This document shows, in pieces, positions 1 to 7,822 of a DNA stretch of 64,000 nucleotides. Position 1 is the first letter of the stretch. Every line of letters begins with the position of its first letter. The notes beneath the pieces were generated by a model. That model saw nothing but the letters and a program-made list of their open reading frames with translations, did not search any database and had not been told where the DNA came from. Where the stretch lies: contig NZ_CALFXI010000100.1 in the NCBI RefSeq assembly GCF_937958065.1, forward strand, positions 1-64,000, written 5' to 3'. Source of the DNA: an uncultured Steroidobacter sp. (GTDB taxonomy: Bacteria > Pseudomonadota > Gammaproteobacteria > Steroidobacterales > Steroidobacteraceae). The position numbers and the translations under genes were made by a program.

Positions 1-160
1 AAGCTTGGCTCATTCAACCTCGGGCGGTAGTTTGAAAGTGGAGACTGGCTTGGGCAGTCTCCATTGGGCAGCACGTTGCAGACTGAGCGCAAAACACTCG
101 ACGTCGCATGGCACGATCGAGCACAAAGAGCAGCACACAACGAGCGCAGCTACAACGGAC

Positions 161-300
161 GTAGCACACCTGTCGGCGAGCGTGCTGGGCATCAACGGAT
201 ACATCACACGTCTGCGCGTGCGTGCCTGACCTCAACGAATACATCACACGTCTGCGCGTGCGTGCCCGACCTCAATGGGTACAGCACACGTGTCGGCGCG
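161..300. repeat. 40-bp tandem repeat, about 3.5 copies
   Basis: Copies at 201-240 and 241-280 are nearly identical over 40 bp, sharing ACATCACACGTCTGCGCGTG and then CGTGCCTGACCTCAA with few changes. 161-200 is a more diverged copy and 281-300 a partial one. There is no unique spacer between units, so this is a direct tandem array and not a CRISPR. Its role is unknown. Confidence 0.8.
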
Positions 301-304
301 TCGT

Positions 305-440
305 CGAGGTGGGGTACCTTCTCCCGGCAGCTTTGCGGCACAGGGACGGGGCCGCAACAGCAGGGCTCATCATGGACGTGCGGTGAGGAGCGCAAGGCGC
401 TCCGGCCGAGCCCGGTGCCGGGAGGAGGTACCCCACCTCG
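305..440. repeat. 136-bp structured inverted-repeat element
   Basis: The arms at 305-329 and 416-440 are reverse complements over 25 bp with one mismatch (arm core GAGGTGGGGTACC). Between them lie two more perfect hairpins: 333-339 pairs with 351-357 (TTGCGGC/GCCGCAA), and 387-393 pairs with 397-403 (GGAGCGC/GCGCTCC, loop AAG). The whole could fold into a three-way structure. It could be a MITE-like or REP/BIME-type element, or a structured transcript. I see no flanking target-site duplication that settles this. Confidence 0.7.
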
Positions 441-496
441 GCGGCGCGCAAGAGCCGACGTCTCTTCTCTTACAGCTCTTACAGCTCTTACGCTTT

Positions 497-534
497 AAAA
501 GAGCGAGGGACGGGCGAAAGCCCAGTCCCGCGCC
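497..534 (-). terminator. Rho-independent terminator of the FAD/Fe-S gene
   Basis: The stem GGGAC-GGGC (508-516) pairs with GCCC-A-GTCCC (521-530) around a GAAA tetraloop, with one bulged A. Read leftward, the hairpin is followed within a few bases by a run of four Ts. It lies about 12-50 bases past the stop codon of the leftward gene ending at 546. Confidence 0.6.
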
Positions 535-545
535 CGAGCCAACAA

Positions 546-3500
546 TCAAACGAGAACGCGCTCGATACCGCCGGCGTTAGCTTTCTGCACGTACTCGGGC
601 AGCCAGTTCTCACCGAGCACGTGCTTCGCGATCTCGACGACGATGTAGTCCGCATCGATATCCGCGTCATCGTTGTAACGCTTCAATCCCTGCATGCACG
701 ACGGGCACGACGTGAGAATCTTCACGTCGCCCTTGAAGCCATCGGCTCGTATCTTCTCTGCGCCCTTCTTCATCTCGATTTCCTTTCGGAACCGAACCTG
801 CGTCGCCACGTCCGGGCGGGTGACGGCGAAGGTGCCGGACTCGCCGCAGCAGCGGTCGTTCTTCTCGACCTTGCCGTTCACCTGATCGTTGATCAGCGTG
901 TTCACCACCTTCAGCGGGTCATAGCTCTTCATCGGCGTATGACACGGGTCGTGATACATGTAGCGCACGCCCGTAACACCCTCGAGCTTCACGTTGCGTT
1001 CCATCAGGAACTCATGAATGTCGATGATCCGGCAACCCGGGAAGATCTCGTCGAATTTGTAGCCTTGCAGCTGATCGAAACAGGTGCCGCAGCTGACCAC
1101 CACCGTCTTGATGTCGAGGTAGTTCAGCGTGTTCGCCACGCGATGGAACAGCACGCGATTGTCCGTGATGATCTTCTCGGCCTTGTCGAACTGACCCGCC
1201 CCCCGCTGCGGATAGCCGCAGCACAGATACCCCGGCGGCAGCACCGTCTGCACGCCCACCTTCCACAGCATCGCCTGCGTTGCCAGGCCCACCTGCGAGA
1301 ACAAACGTTCCGAGCCGCAGCCTGGGAAGTAGAACACGGCTTCCGAGTCGCTCGTCGTGTTGGCCGGATCTCGGATGATGGGCACGTAGTTCCGGTCTTC
1401 GATATCCAGCAGCGCGCGCGCCGTTTTCTTCGGCAAGCCACCCGGCATCTTCTTGTTGACGAAGTGGACGACCTGCTCGCGGATCGGCGGCTTGCCGGTC
1501 GTCGCGGGCGGATGCGCCGTTTGCGCATTGGCCACGACCTTCAGCGCGCGGTTCGCCATGCGCTGCGCCTTGAAGCCCCACTCCAGCATCGCCGTGCGCG
1601 CGACCTTGATGGTCTGCGGATTGGTTGCGTTCAAGAAGAACATCGACGCGGCGGTCCCCGGATTGAAGCGCTTCTTGCCCATCCGGCGCAGCAGGTCGCG
1701 CATCGCCATCGACACGTCGCCGAAATCGATGTTCACCGGGCACGGCTTTTCGCACTTGTGACAGACCGTGCAGTGGTCGGCCACGTCGGAGAACTCGTCC
1801 CAGTGACGCAGCGACACGCCACGGCGCGTCTGCTCCTCGTACAGGAACGCTTCGATGAGCAGCGACGTCGCCAGAATCTTGTTACGCGGCGAGTACAGCA
1901 GGTTCGCACGCGGCACGTGCGTCGCGCACACCGGCTTGCACTTGCCACACCGCAAGCAATCCTTGATCGCGTCCGAGATCGAGTTGATGTCGGACTGCTG
2001 CATGATCAGGGACTCGTGTCCCATCAGGTTGAAGCTGGGCGTGTAGGCGTTGCGCAGATCGCCGCCGGGCATCAGCTTGCCCTTGTTGAAGCGGCCGTCC
2101 GGATCGACGCGATCCTTGTAACGGCGGAACTCCTCGGTTTCCTCATCGCTCAGGAACTCGAGCTTGGTGATGCCGATGCCGTGCTCGCCCGAGATCACGC
2201 CGTTCAGCCCACGAGCGATCTGCATGATGCGTTCGACGGCGCGATTCGCCGTCTGCAGCATCTCGTAGTCGTCCGAGTTCACCGGGATGTTGGTGTGCAC
2301 GTTGCCGTCGCCAGCATGCATGTGCAGCGCGACCCATACGCGACCGCGCAGGACGCGCTTGTGAATGGCTTCGACCGCTTCGAGGATGGGCAGACAGGCG
2401 CCACCGACGAACAGCCGACGCAGATGCGCGCGCACTTCCGTCTTCCACGACGTGCGCAGCGAGCGATCCTGCACCAGATCGAAGATGCGGACGTTCGGCT
2501 CACGATCGATGCGTCGTTCGAAGTCGCCACGCAGCGGCGCGAAACCAAGCGTCGCAAGCTGCGGCAGCGCTTCGCTGAGCGGCGTATCGAGATGTTCGGC
2601 GAGATAGGTCCAACGCGCGAGCGTATCGGCGATCACCTGCTGCGCCTGGATCTGACGATCGCCGAGCAGCTCGGCGCGCGACACGCCGGCGAGATCCGGA
2701 TCGTCGACCTTGCCCAGCGGCAGCTCGGTCTCGAAGAAATCGCGCAGCTCGCGCAGCATCTTGATCTTGTTGGCGAACGACAGCTCGATGTTGATGCGCT
2801 CGATGGCATCGGTGTAGTCGCCCATCCGCTCCAGCGGAATCACTACGTCTTCGTTGATCTTGAAGGCGTTGGTGTGTTTCGCGATGGCGGCCGTGCGAGA
2901 GCGGTCCAGCCAGAATTTCTTGCGCGCATCGGGATTGACGGCGACGAAGCCCTCACCCGCACGGCTGTTGGAGATGCGCACGACTTCGGAAGTCGCACGC
3001 GCCACGGCATCTTCATTGTCGCCGACGATGTCTCCGAGCAGCACCATCTTCGGCAAAGCGCCGCGCTTGGACTTGGTCGCATAACCGACCGCGCGCAGAT
3101 AGCGTTCGTCCAGATGTTCCAAGCCGGCGAGTTGCACGCCCGTCGTGCGGGCCTCGTTGTCGAGGAATGTTTTGATCTCGACGATGGACGGAATCGCGTG
3201 ACGTGCGTGGCCGAAGAATTCCAGACACACGGTGCGCGTGTGCTTCGGCATGCGATGCAGAATCCAGCGCGCCGATGTAATGACGCCGTCGCAACCTTCC
3301 TTCTGCACGCCCGGCAAGCCGCCCAGGAATTTGTCGGTGACGTCCTTGCCCAGCCCTGCTTTACGGAACTTGCGACCTTCGATGTCGACGCGCGCCGTGC
3401 GCAGCACTCGCGCACGATCCGGAGTGTCGCGACCGTCCTTCCAAACCAGCTCGAACTTGGCGACTTCGACGTCGTGAATCTTGCCGCGGTTGTGATCCAG

Positions 3501-4517
3501 GCGCGTGACTTCGAGCCAGTTGCCATCGGGATCGACCATCCGCCACCAGATGAGATTGTCGACGGCCGTGCCCCACAGCACCGCCTTCTTGCCGCCGGCA
3601 TTCATCGCGACGTTGCCACCGATGCACGAGGCATCTGCGGACGTCGGATCGACAGCAAACACCAGGCCCGCACGCTCGGCCGCATCGGACACGCGACGAG
3701 TAACGACGCCCGCGCCGCTGAAAATCGTCGGCACCTTCGCATCCGGGGTGCTCGCACCGGGGATGTCGATGGTTTCGATGGCATCGAGCTGCTCCAGCTT
3801 CTCGGTGTTGATCACTGCCGAGAGCGGCGTGAGCGGAATCGCACCACCGGTGTAGCCAGTGCCGCCGCCGCGCGGAATGATCGTGAGGCCGAGCTCGATG
3901 CAGTCGCGTACCAGCGCGGGAATCTCCGCTTCCGTATCCGGAGAGAGCACGAGGAACGGATATTCGATACGCCAGTCGGTCGCGTCCGTCACGTGCGAAA
4001 CACGCGCGAACGCGTCGAAACGAATGTTGTCGTCTCGCGTGTGACGTTCGAGCAGACGGCGCGCGCGCTTGCGAAGCTGCACCAGCCGTTCGAAATCGCT
4101 GGCGAACGATTCGACCGCGCGACGGGCCGCTCGCAGCAGCTCGCCGACCTTGCGATCGCGCTCCGGATCGGAAATATCGCGACGACGCTCGATCTCGGTG
4201 AGCCGGTGATGCAAGGCGTCGATCAGCAGGCCGCGGCGCTTGGGGTTGTCGACCAGGTCGTCCTGCAGATACGGATTACGTTGCACGACCCAGATGTCGC
4301 CGAGCACTTCGTACAGCATGCGCGCCGAGCGCCCGGTACGACGCTCGCTGCGCAGCTCGTCCAGAGTGGTCCACAGCGGCTCGCCCAGCAGGCGAATCAC
4401 GATTTCGCGATCCGAGAACGAGGTGTAGTTGTAAGGAATTTCGCGCAGGCGAGCGGCCGGGCCCGCGACAGCGGTGTCCGGCTCCGTGGCTGCGAGCGGC
4501 AGGGACAGGTTGCGCAA
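546..4517 (-). CDS. FAD-binding oxidase fused to Fe-S/CCG oxidoreductase (D-lactate dehydrogenase-like)
   Basis: This is a very large flavin and iron-sulfur oxidoreductase of the DUF3683/DUF3400 type, often annotated as a putative D-lactate or glycolate dehydrogenase. From the N-terminus it has a DUF3683-like region (LREIPYNYTSFSDREIVI), an FAD-binding type 4 domain (IIPRGGGTGYTGG, about residue 215), an FAD-oxidase C-terminal domain (MHAGDGNVHTN, GEHGIG), two 4Fe-4S motifs (CLRCGKCKPVC near 855, CTVCHKCEKPCP near 918) and two CCG cysteine-rich repeats (FPGCGS...CCGYP, DPCHTP...CCGESG). The family couples oxidation of a 2-hydroxy acid to quinone reduction; the substrate here is not determined. 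The frame stays open upstream to 4742, but that would run into the divergent gene. The TTG at 4517, just before the conserved domain, is my best start, without a good ribosome site. An ATG at 4676 is the alternative. Confidence 0.85.
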   Translation of the reverse strand: MRNLSLPLAATEPDTAVAGPAARLREIPYNYTSFSDREIVIRLLGEPLWTTLDELRSERRTGRSARMLYEVLGDIWVVQRNPYLQDDLVDNPKRRGLLIDALHHRLTEIERRRDISDPERDRKVGELLRAARRAVESFASDFERLVQLRKRARRLLERHTRDDNIRFDAFARVSHVTDATDWRIEYPFLVLSPDTEAEIPALVRDCIELGLTIIPRGGGTGYTGGAIPLTPLSAVINTEKLEQLDAIETIDIPGASTPDAKVPTIFSGAGVVTRRVSDAAERAGLVFAVDPTSADASCIGGNVAMNAGGKKAVLWGTAVDNLIWWRMVDPDGNWLEVTRLDHNRGKIHDVEVAKFELVWKDGRDTPDRARVLRTARVDIEGRKFRKAGLGKDVTDKFLGGLPGVQKEGCDGVITSARWILHRMPKHTRTVCLEFFGHARHAIPSIVEIKTFLDNEARTTGVQLAGLEHLDERYLRAVGYATKSKRGALPKMVLLGDIVGDNEDAVARATSEVVRISNSRAGEGFVAVNPDARKKFWLDRSRTAAIAKHTNAFKINEDVVIPLERMGDYTDAIERINIELSFANKIKMLRELRDFFETELPLGKVDDPDLAGVSRAELLGDRQIQAQQVIADTLARWTYLAEHLDTPLSEALPQLATLGFAPLRGDFERRIDREPNVRIFDLVQDRSLRTSWKTEVRAHLRRLFVGGACLPILEAVEAIHKRVLRGRVWVALHMHAGDGNVHTNIPVNSDDYEMLQTANRAVERIMQIARGLNGVISGEHGIGITKLEFLSDEETEEFRRYKDRVDPDGRFNKGKLMPGGDLRNAYTPSFNLMGHESLIMQQSDINSISDAIKDCLRCGKCKPVCATHVPRANLLYSPRNKILATSLLIEAFLYEEQTRRGVSLRHWDEFSDVADHCTVCHKCEKPCPVNIDFGDVSMAMRDLLRRMGKKRFNPGTAASMFFLNATNPQTIKVARTAMLEWGFKAQRMANRALKVVANAQTAHPPATTGKPPIREQVVHFVNKKMPGGLPKKTARALLDIEDRNYVPIIRDPANTTSDSEAVFYFPGCGSERLFSQVGLATQAMLWKVGVQTVLPPGYLCCGYPQRGAGQFDKAEKIITDNRVLFHRVANTLNYLDIKTVVVSCGTCFDQLQGYKFDEIFPGCRIIDIHEFLMERNVKLEGVTGVRYMYHDPCHTPMKSYDPLKVVNTLINDQVNGKVEKNDRCCGESGTFAVTRPDVATQVRFRKEIEMKKGAEKIRADGFKGDVKILTSCPSCMQGLKRYNDDADIDADYIVVEIAKHVLGENWLPEYVQKANAGGIERVLV

Positions 4518-4674
4518 GATAGTAAGGCTAGGAGCCCAAGCGAGATATGGACCGTGATTGTACGCGGTTACAGTCCGGTCTAAGAAGGCGCGATTCAAGG
4601 GCCGGGCCCTGAATCCAGGCAATCCTTTATATTCCCCAAACCAAACTGCATAAGCGCGCGGCCGTCGTACCGTC

Positions 4675-5349
4675 ATGAACACCCATCTGACCGCCCTGGA
4701 AGCCCGGCTGATCGGCTGCCTGATCGAGAAGGCCCTGACCACGCCCGATCAATATCCGCTGTCGCTGAATGCTTTGACGAACGCCTGCAATCAGAAGAGC
4801 AATCGCGATCCGGTGCTGAGCCTGGACGAGCGCACCGTGCAGGCGAGCGTCGAGGGCCTGGTGAAGAAGCATCTGGTGCTGGAGAAATCGGGCTTCGGCA
4901 GCCGCGTGCCCAAGTATCAGCACCGCTTCTGCAACACCGGCTTCGGCTCCTTCGAGTTCACGCCGGTGCAGACGGCGATCGTTTGTGAGCTGTTGCTCCG
5001 TGGCCCGCAAACTCCCGGCGAGCTGCGCACTCGCGTGCCACGCATGGCGGAGCTGCGCGATGGCGCCGAGGTCGACGCGGCGCTCGAGGATCTTGCCACG
5101 CGTCCCGACGGCCCTTTTGTCAAACAGCTGCCGCGCGAGCCGGGCCGGCGCGATTCGCGCTATGCGCATTTATTCAGTGGCGAGGAGACCCTCCCGCTCG
5201 CCCCTGAGGGCGAATCTGAACCCCACCCGAACGCCGCCGGGGCCGATTCGCGCAGCTCCCTGCAAGCCCGCGTCGCCACGCTGGAACAGCAGGTGGCCGC
5301 CCTACGTCAGGAGCTGGAAGAACTACGCGGTAGCATTAAGTCCTCGTAA
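4675..5349 (+). CDS. YceH-family (UPF0502/DUF480) protein
   Basis: This 224-residue protein matches the YceH/DUF480 family. It starts LTALEARLIGCLIEKALTTP and continues YPLSLNALTNACNQKSNRDP, the hallmark double winged-helix-like fold. The C-terminal 40 residues form a likely coiled coil (LQARVATLEQQVAALRQELEELR), as in other family members. The biochemical function is unknown. It is transcribed divergently from the large FAD/Fe-S gene. A TTTATATT box at about 4625-4633 could be its -10 region. No strong Shine-Dalgarno precedes the ATG. Confidence 0.85.
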   Translation: MNTHLTALEARLIGCLIEKALTTPDQYPLSLNALTNACNQKSNRDPVLSLDERTVQASVEGLVKKHLVLEKSGFGSRVPKYQHRFCNTGFGSFEFTPVQTAIVCELLLRGPQTPGELRTRVPRMAELRDGAEVDAALEDLATRPDGPFVKQLPREPGRRDSRYAHLFSGEETLPLAPEGESEPHPNAAGADSRSSLQARVATLEQQVAALRQELEELRGSIKSS

Positions 5350-5364
5350 TAGAGCAGGTTTCCT

Positions 5365-5393
5365 GCAAACTTTGCTTGCGATAGGGCGTCTTA
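5365..5393 (+). promoter_or_regulatory. Possible sigma-E (AlgU)-type promoter of the htrA-like gene
   Basis: GCAAACTT at 5365-5372 and TCTTA at 5389-5393 are separated by exactly 16 bases, close to the sigma-E consensus GGAACTT-N16-TCTGA. A start near 5400 would leave a leader of about 34 bases with a good ribosome site (GGGAGGAG) before the ATG at 5434. HtrA-type genes are classic envelope-stress targets, which fits, but the -35 match is imperfect. Confidence 0.4.
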
Positions 5394-5433
5394 CTGGCAT
5401 TGCATTGGAAACCCACAGTGGGAGGAGCCATCC

Positions 5434-6924
5434 ATGCTTGTCAGACAGAATCGAGCGCCCTTCAATCGAGCTCGCGCGACCGTGGTCTCGGCAGCCACGG
5501 TGCTGGGTATCGCGCTGGCCGGCTGCTCCGGCAGCTTCGCCGATAACAACCCAGCCACCCAGGGCGCTGCCGCGAGCACCGCGCCGGCCGTTGCCACGGC
5601 CTCGCCGCGCACCGCCGCCCTGCCCGATTTCGCTTCCCTGGTGGATCGCTACGGCCCGGCCGTCGTGAACGTCGCCGTGGTCGGCAAGACCCAGCCCACT
5701 GCCGACTTCCCGGGCATGTCGCCCAATGATCCGTTCTACGATTTCTTCCGCCGCTTCGGACAGCCGATGCCGCGAGGCAATCAGCCGCCGCCGCGCGGTG
5801 AGGGTTCGGGCTTCATCGTCACTCCGGATGGTTACATTCTGACCAACGCGCACGTGGTCAGCGATGCCGACGAAGTCACGGTCAAGACCACCGACCGGCG
5901 CGAATACACGGCGAAGGTCGTCGGCGTCGATGAAGCCACCGACGTGGCCGTGTTGAAGATCGATGCCAAGAATCTTCCGACCGTGAAGCTCGGCGATCCT
6001 TCCAAGCTGCGTCCCGGCGAGTGGGTGATTGCGATCGGCTCGCCGTTCGGCTTCGAGAACAGCGTCACCGCCGGCATCGTCAGCGCGACCTCGCGCTCCA
6101 TGCCCGGCAGCAATTACGCGCCGTTCATCCAAACCGACGTGGCCGTCAACCCGGGCAACTCCGGCGGTCCGCTGTTCAACATGAATGGCGAAGTGGTCGG
6201 CATCAACTCGCAGATCTACAGCCGCAACGGCGGTTACATGGGTCTGTCGTTCGCCATCCCGATCGACGTCGCCAGCAACGTGCAGCAGCAGCTGGTGTCG
6301 ACCGGCAGAGTCACCCGCAGCCGCATCGGCGTCTCGATCCAGGACGTGAATGCGCAGCTGGCCGAGTCGTTCGGCCTCGACCGCCCCAAGGGTGCGCTGG
6401 TCGGCATGGTCGAAGACGACGGTCCGGGCGCGAAGGCCGGCATCAAGGCCGGCGACGTGATCCTCAAGGTCGACGGCACCGACATCGAGCAGTCTTCGCA
6501 ATTGCCGGGGCTGATCGCTTCGAAGAAGCCCGGCAGCACCGTCAATCTCGAGGTGTGGCGCGATGGCAGCATCAAGCGCCTGACGGCGAAGCCGGTCGAG
6601 ATCGCCGAGAAAGGCACCAAGGTCGCCAACCGCGACAGCGCCCAATCGGACGAGACCGCCAAGCTCGGCCTGGTGGTGCGCCCGCTGCAGAAGCAGGAGA
6701 AGCAGCAGGCCGAGACCAACGGTGACCTGGTGGTCGAAGACTCGGACGGTCCGGCGGCTGCCGCCGGCGTGCAGCGCGGCGACATCATCCTCGGCGTCAA
6801 CGGCAAGCCGGTGAAGTCGGTGGAAGAGCTCAAGAGCGCCGCACGCAATACCAAGGGCAAGGTCGTGGCGCTGCTGATCGAGCGCGACAGCGCGCAGATC
6901 TTCGTGCCGGTGCGAGTCGGCTGA
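5434..6924 (+). CDS. HtrA/DegP-type periplasmic serine protease
   Basis: This 496-residue Do-family endopeptidase and chaperone degrades misfolded envelope proteins. The catalytic triad is His140 (TNAHVVSD), Asp170 (TDVAVLKI) and Ser243 (GNSGGPL). Two PDZ domains follow, at about 285-370 (GALVGMVEDDGPGAKAGI) and 405-490 (GDLVVEDSDGPAAAAGV). The N-terminus has a hydrophobic segment ending in LAGC (Cys31), a good lipobox, so the enzyme may be lipid-anchored and not freely soluble. The start is supported by GGGAGGAG 8 bases upstream. The downstream two-component genes are separated by 182 bases of hairpin-rich sequence, so they are probably transcribed separately. MucD is the nearest named relative I recognise. 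Confidence 0.93.
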   Translation: MLVRQNRAPFNRARATVVSAATVLGIALAGCSGSFADNNPATQGAAASTAPAVATASPRTAALPDFASLVDRYGPAVVNVAVVGKTQPTADFPGMSPNDPFYDFFRRFGQPMPRGNQPPPRGEGSGFIVTPDGYILTNAHVVSDADEVTVKTTDRREYTAKVVGVDEATDVAVLKIDAKNLPTVKLGDPSKLRPGEWVIAIGSPFGFENSVTAGIVSATSRSMPGSNYAPFIQTDVAVNPGNSGGPLFNMNGEVVGINSQIYSRNGGYMGLSFAIPIDVASNVQQQLVSTGRVTRSRIGVSIQDVNAQLAESFGLDRPKGALVGMVEDDGPGAKAGIKAGDVILKVDGTDIEQSSQLPGLIASKKPGSTVNLEVWRDGSIKRLTAKPVEIAEKGTKVANRDSAQSDETAKLGLVVRPLQKQEKQQAETNGDLVVEDSDGPAAAAGVQRGDIILGVNGKPVKSVEELKSAARNTKGKVVALLIERDSAQIFVPVRVG

Positions 6925-6937
6925 TGACGAGCGTGGG

Positions 6938-7017
6938 CCTCCGGACGGGTACAGGATGTACCCCGCCGCCCCGGGTGGCGGGCGAGGGTCGGGGCAGGGA
7001 CGCCCGCTCCCGAGTTT
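6938..7017. repeat. REP-like hairpin cluster after the htrA-like gene
   Basis: Consecutive short palindromes lie here: GGGTAC-AGGAT-GTACCC (about 6948-6964), CCGCC...GGCGG just after it, and GGGC-AGGGAC-GCCC near 6993-7006. They resemble in design the GGGCAGGAYGCCC hairpins found near 52.9 kb. They may also act as a transcription terminator for the htrA-like gene. Confidence 0.45.
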
Positions 7018-7023
7018 GAAAAA

Positions 7024-7085
7024 GGCCGGCGATGGCGGACACTTCCCCTCGTGTTCCCCGGCAATCTCCCTTGCCATCGCCGGCC
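7024..7085. promoter_or_regulatory. 13-bp inverted repeat ahead of the response-regulator gene
   Basis: GGCCGGCGATGGC at 7024-7036 is the exact reverse complement of 7073-7085, with 36 bases between. It ends 21 bases before the ATG of the OmpR-type regulator. It could be a transcript hairpin limiting ribosome access, or a split operator. There is no direct evidence for either. Confidence 0.4.
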
Positions 7086-7106
7086 GGCTCAACGTTCACG
7101 CACCGC

Positions 7107-7778
7107 ATGAAACTACTGCTCATCGAAGACGATCTGCAGGCTGCCGAATACCTGATCAAAAGCCTGCGAGACATCGGCTACAGCGTCGATCACAGCTCGG
7201 ACGGCCGTGACGGCCTGGAGAAGGCCACCCAGCGTCATTACGACGTGATCATCGCCGACCGTCAGCTGCCGCACGTCGACGGCCTCACCATCATCACCAC
7301 CTTGCGCGAGCGCAACGATCGCACCCCGGTGCTGATCCTGTCCGCGCTCGGCACCGTCGACGACCGGGTGCATGGTTTGAAGGCCGGCGGCGACGACTAC
7401 CTCACCAAACCTTTCGCATTCGCCGAGCTGCTCGCACGCATCGAAGCACTGAGCCGCCGCGGCACCGCCCTGGCGGAATCCAGCCGGCTCAAGGTTGCGG
7501 ACCTGGAGCTGGACCTGCTGGCGCGCAAAGTCACGCGCGCGGGCCAGAACATCGACCTCACGACCAAGGAATTTCAGCTGCTGGAATTCCTGATGCGCCG
7601 GCCCGGCCAGGTGGTCACGCGCACCATGCTGCTCGAAGGCGTGTGGAACCTGCACTTCGATCCGCAGACCAATATCACTGACGTGCACATGAGCCGCCTG
7701 CGCAATGCCGTCGACAAGGGCTTCTCCCGACCGCTGATCCATACCGTGCGCGGCGCGGGCTATGTGCTGAAGGAATAG
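7107..7778 (+). CDS. OmpR-family response regulator
   Basis: A 223-residue regulator with an N-terminal receiver (acidic pair in LLIEDD, phospho-acceptor Asp51 in IIADRQLP, Lys in YLTKPF) and a C-terminal winged-helix DNA-binding domain (LTTKEFQLLEFLMRRPGQVVTRTMLLEGVW, then HTVRGAGYVLKE). I chose the ATG directly before KLLLIEDD; the open frame extends upstream through non-conserved sequence. It is followed within 45 bases by its probable sensor kinase, forming a two-component pair. The sequence resembles CopR/QseB-type regulators, but the signal is unknown. Confidence 0.92.
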   Translation: MKLLLIEDDLQAAEYLIKSLRDIGYSVDHSSDGRDGLEKATQRHYDVIIADRQLPHVDGLTIITTLRERNDRTPVLILSALGTVDDRVHGLKAGGDDYLTKPFAFAELLARIEALSRRGTALAESSRLKVADLELDLLARKVTRAGQNIDLTTKEFQLLEFLMRRPGQVVTRTMLLEGVWNLHFDPQTNITDVHMSRLRNAVDKGFSRPLIHTVRGAGYVLKE

Positions 7779-7822
7779 CCGCTCGACGAGTGCTGGCGGG
7801 CGGCGACGGGAGACGTCGTACA

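Larger units (their letters stand above)
1..545. other. Non-coding left end with repeats
   Basis: I see no convincing gene in this stretch. Short open frames run through it on both strands, but they cross a 40-bp tandem repeat whose period is not a multiple of three, and none has a recognisable product or ribosome site. The stretch holds a tandem repeat (about 161-300), a structured inverted-repeat element (305-440), three short copies of CTTACAGCT/CTTACGCT (about 472-494), and a terminator hairpin for the leftward gene (497-534). Confidence 0.6.

Noticed and set aside
161..300. Possible CRISPR array
   Set aside because: The 40-bp units follow each other directly with no unique spacers, and no cas gene is near.
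64..580. Short open frames at the left end
   Set aside because: They cross the 40-bp repeat out of phase and the structured element, and have no ribosome site or homology that I can see.
621..4583. Very long rightward open frame (1320 codons)
   Set aside because: It is antisense to the FAD/Fe-S gene, is rich in Arg/His/Ala as expected from the reverse of GC-rich codons, and shows no domain.
5323..7092. Leftward open frame of 589 codons
   Set aside because: It is antisense to the htrA-like gene, which has an intact catalytic triad and PDZ domains.
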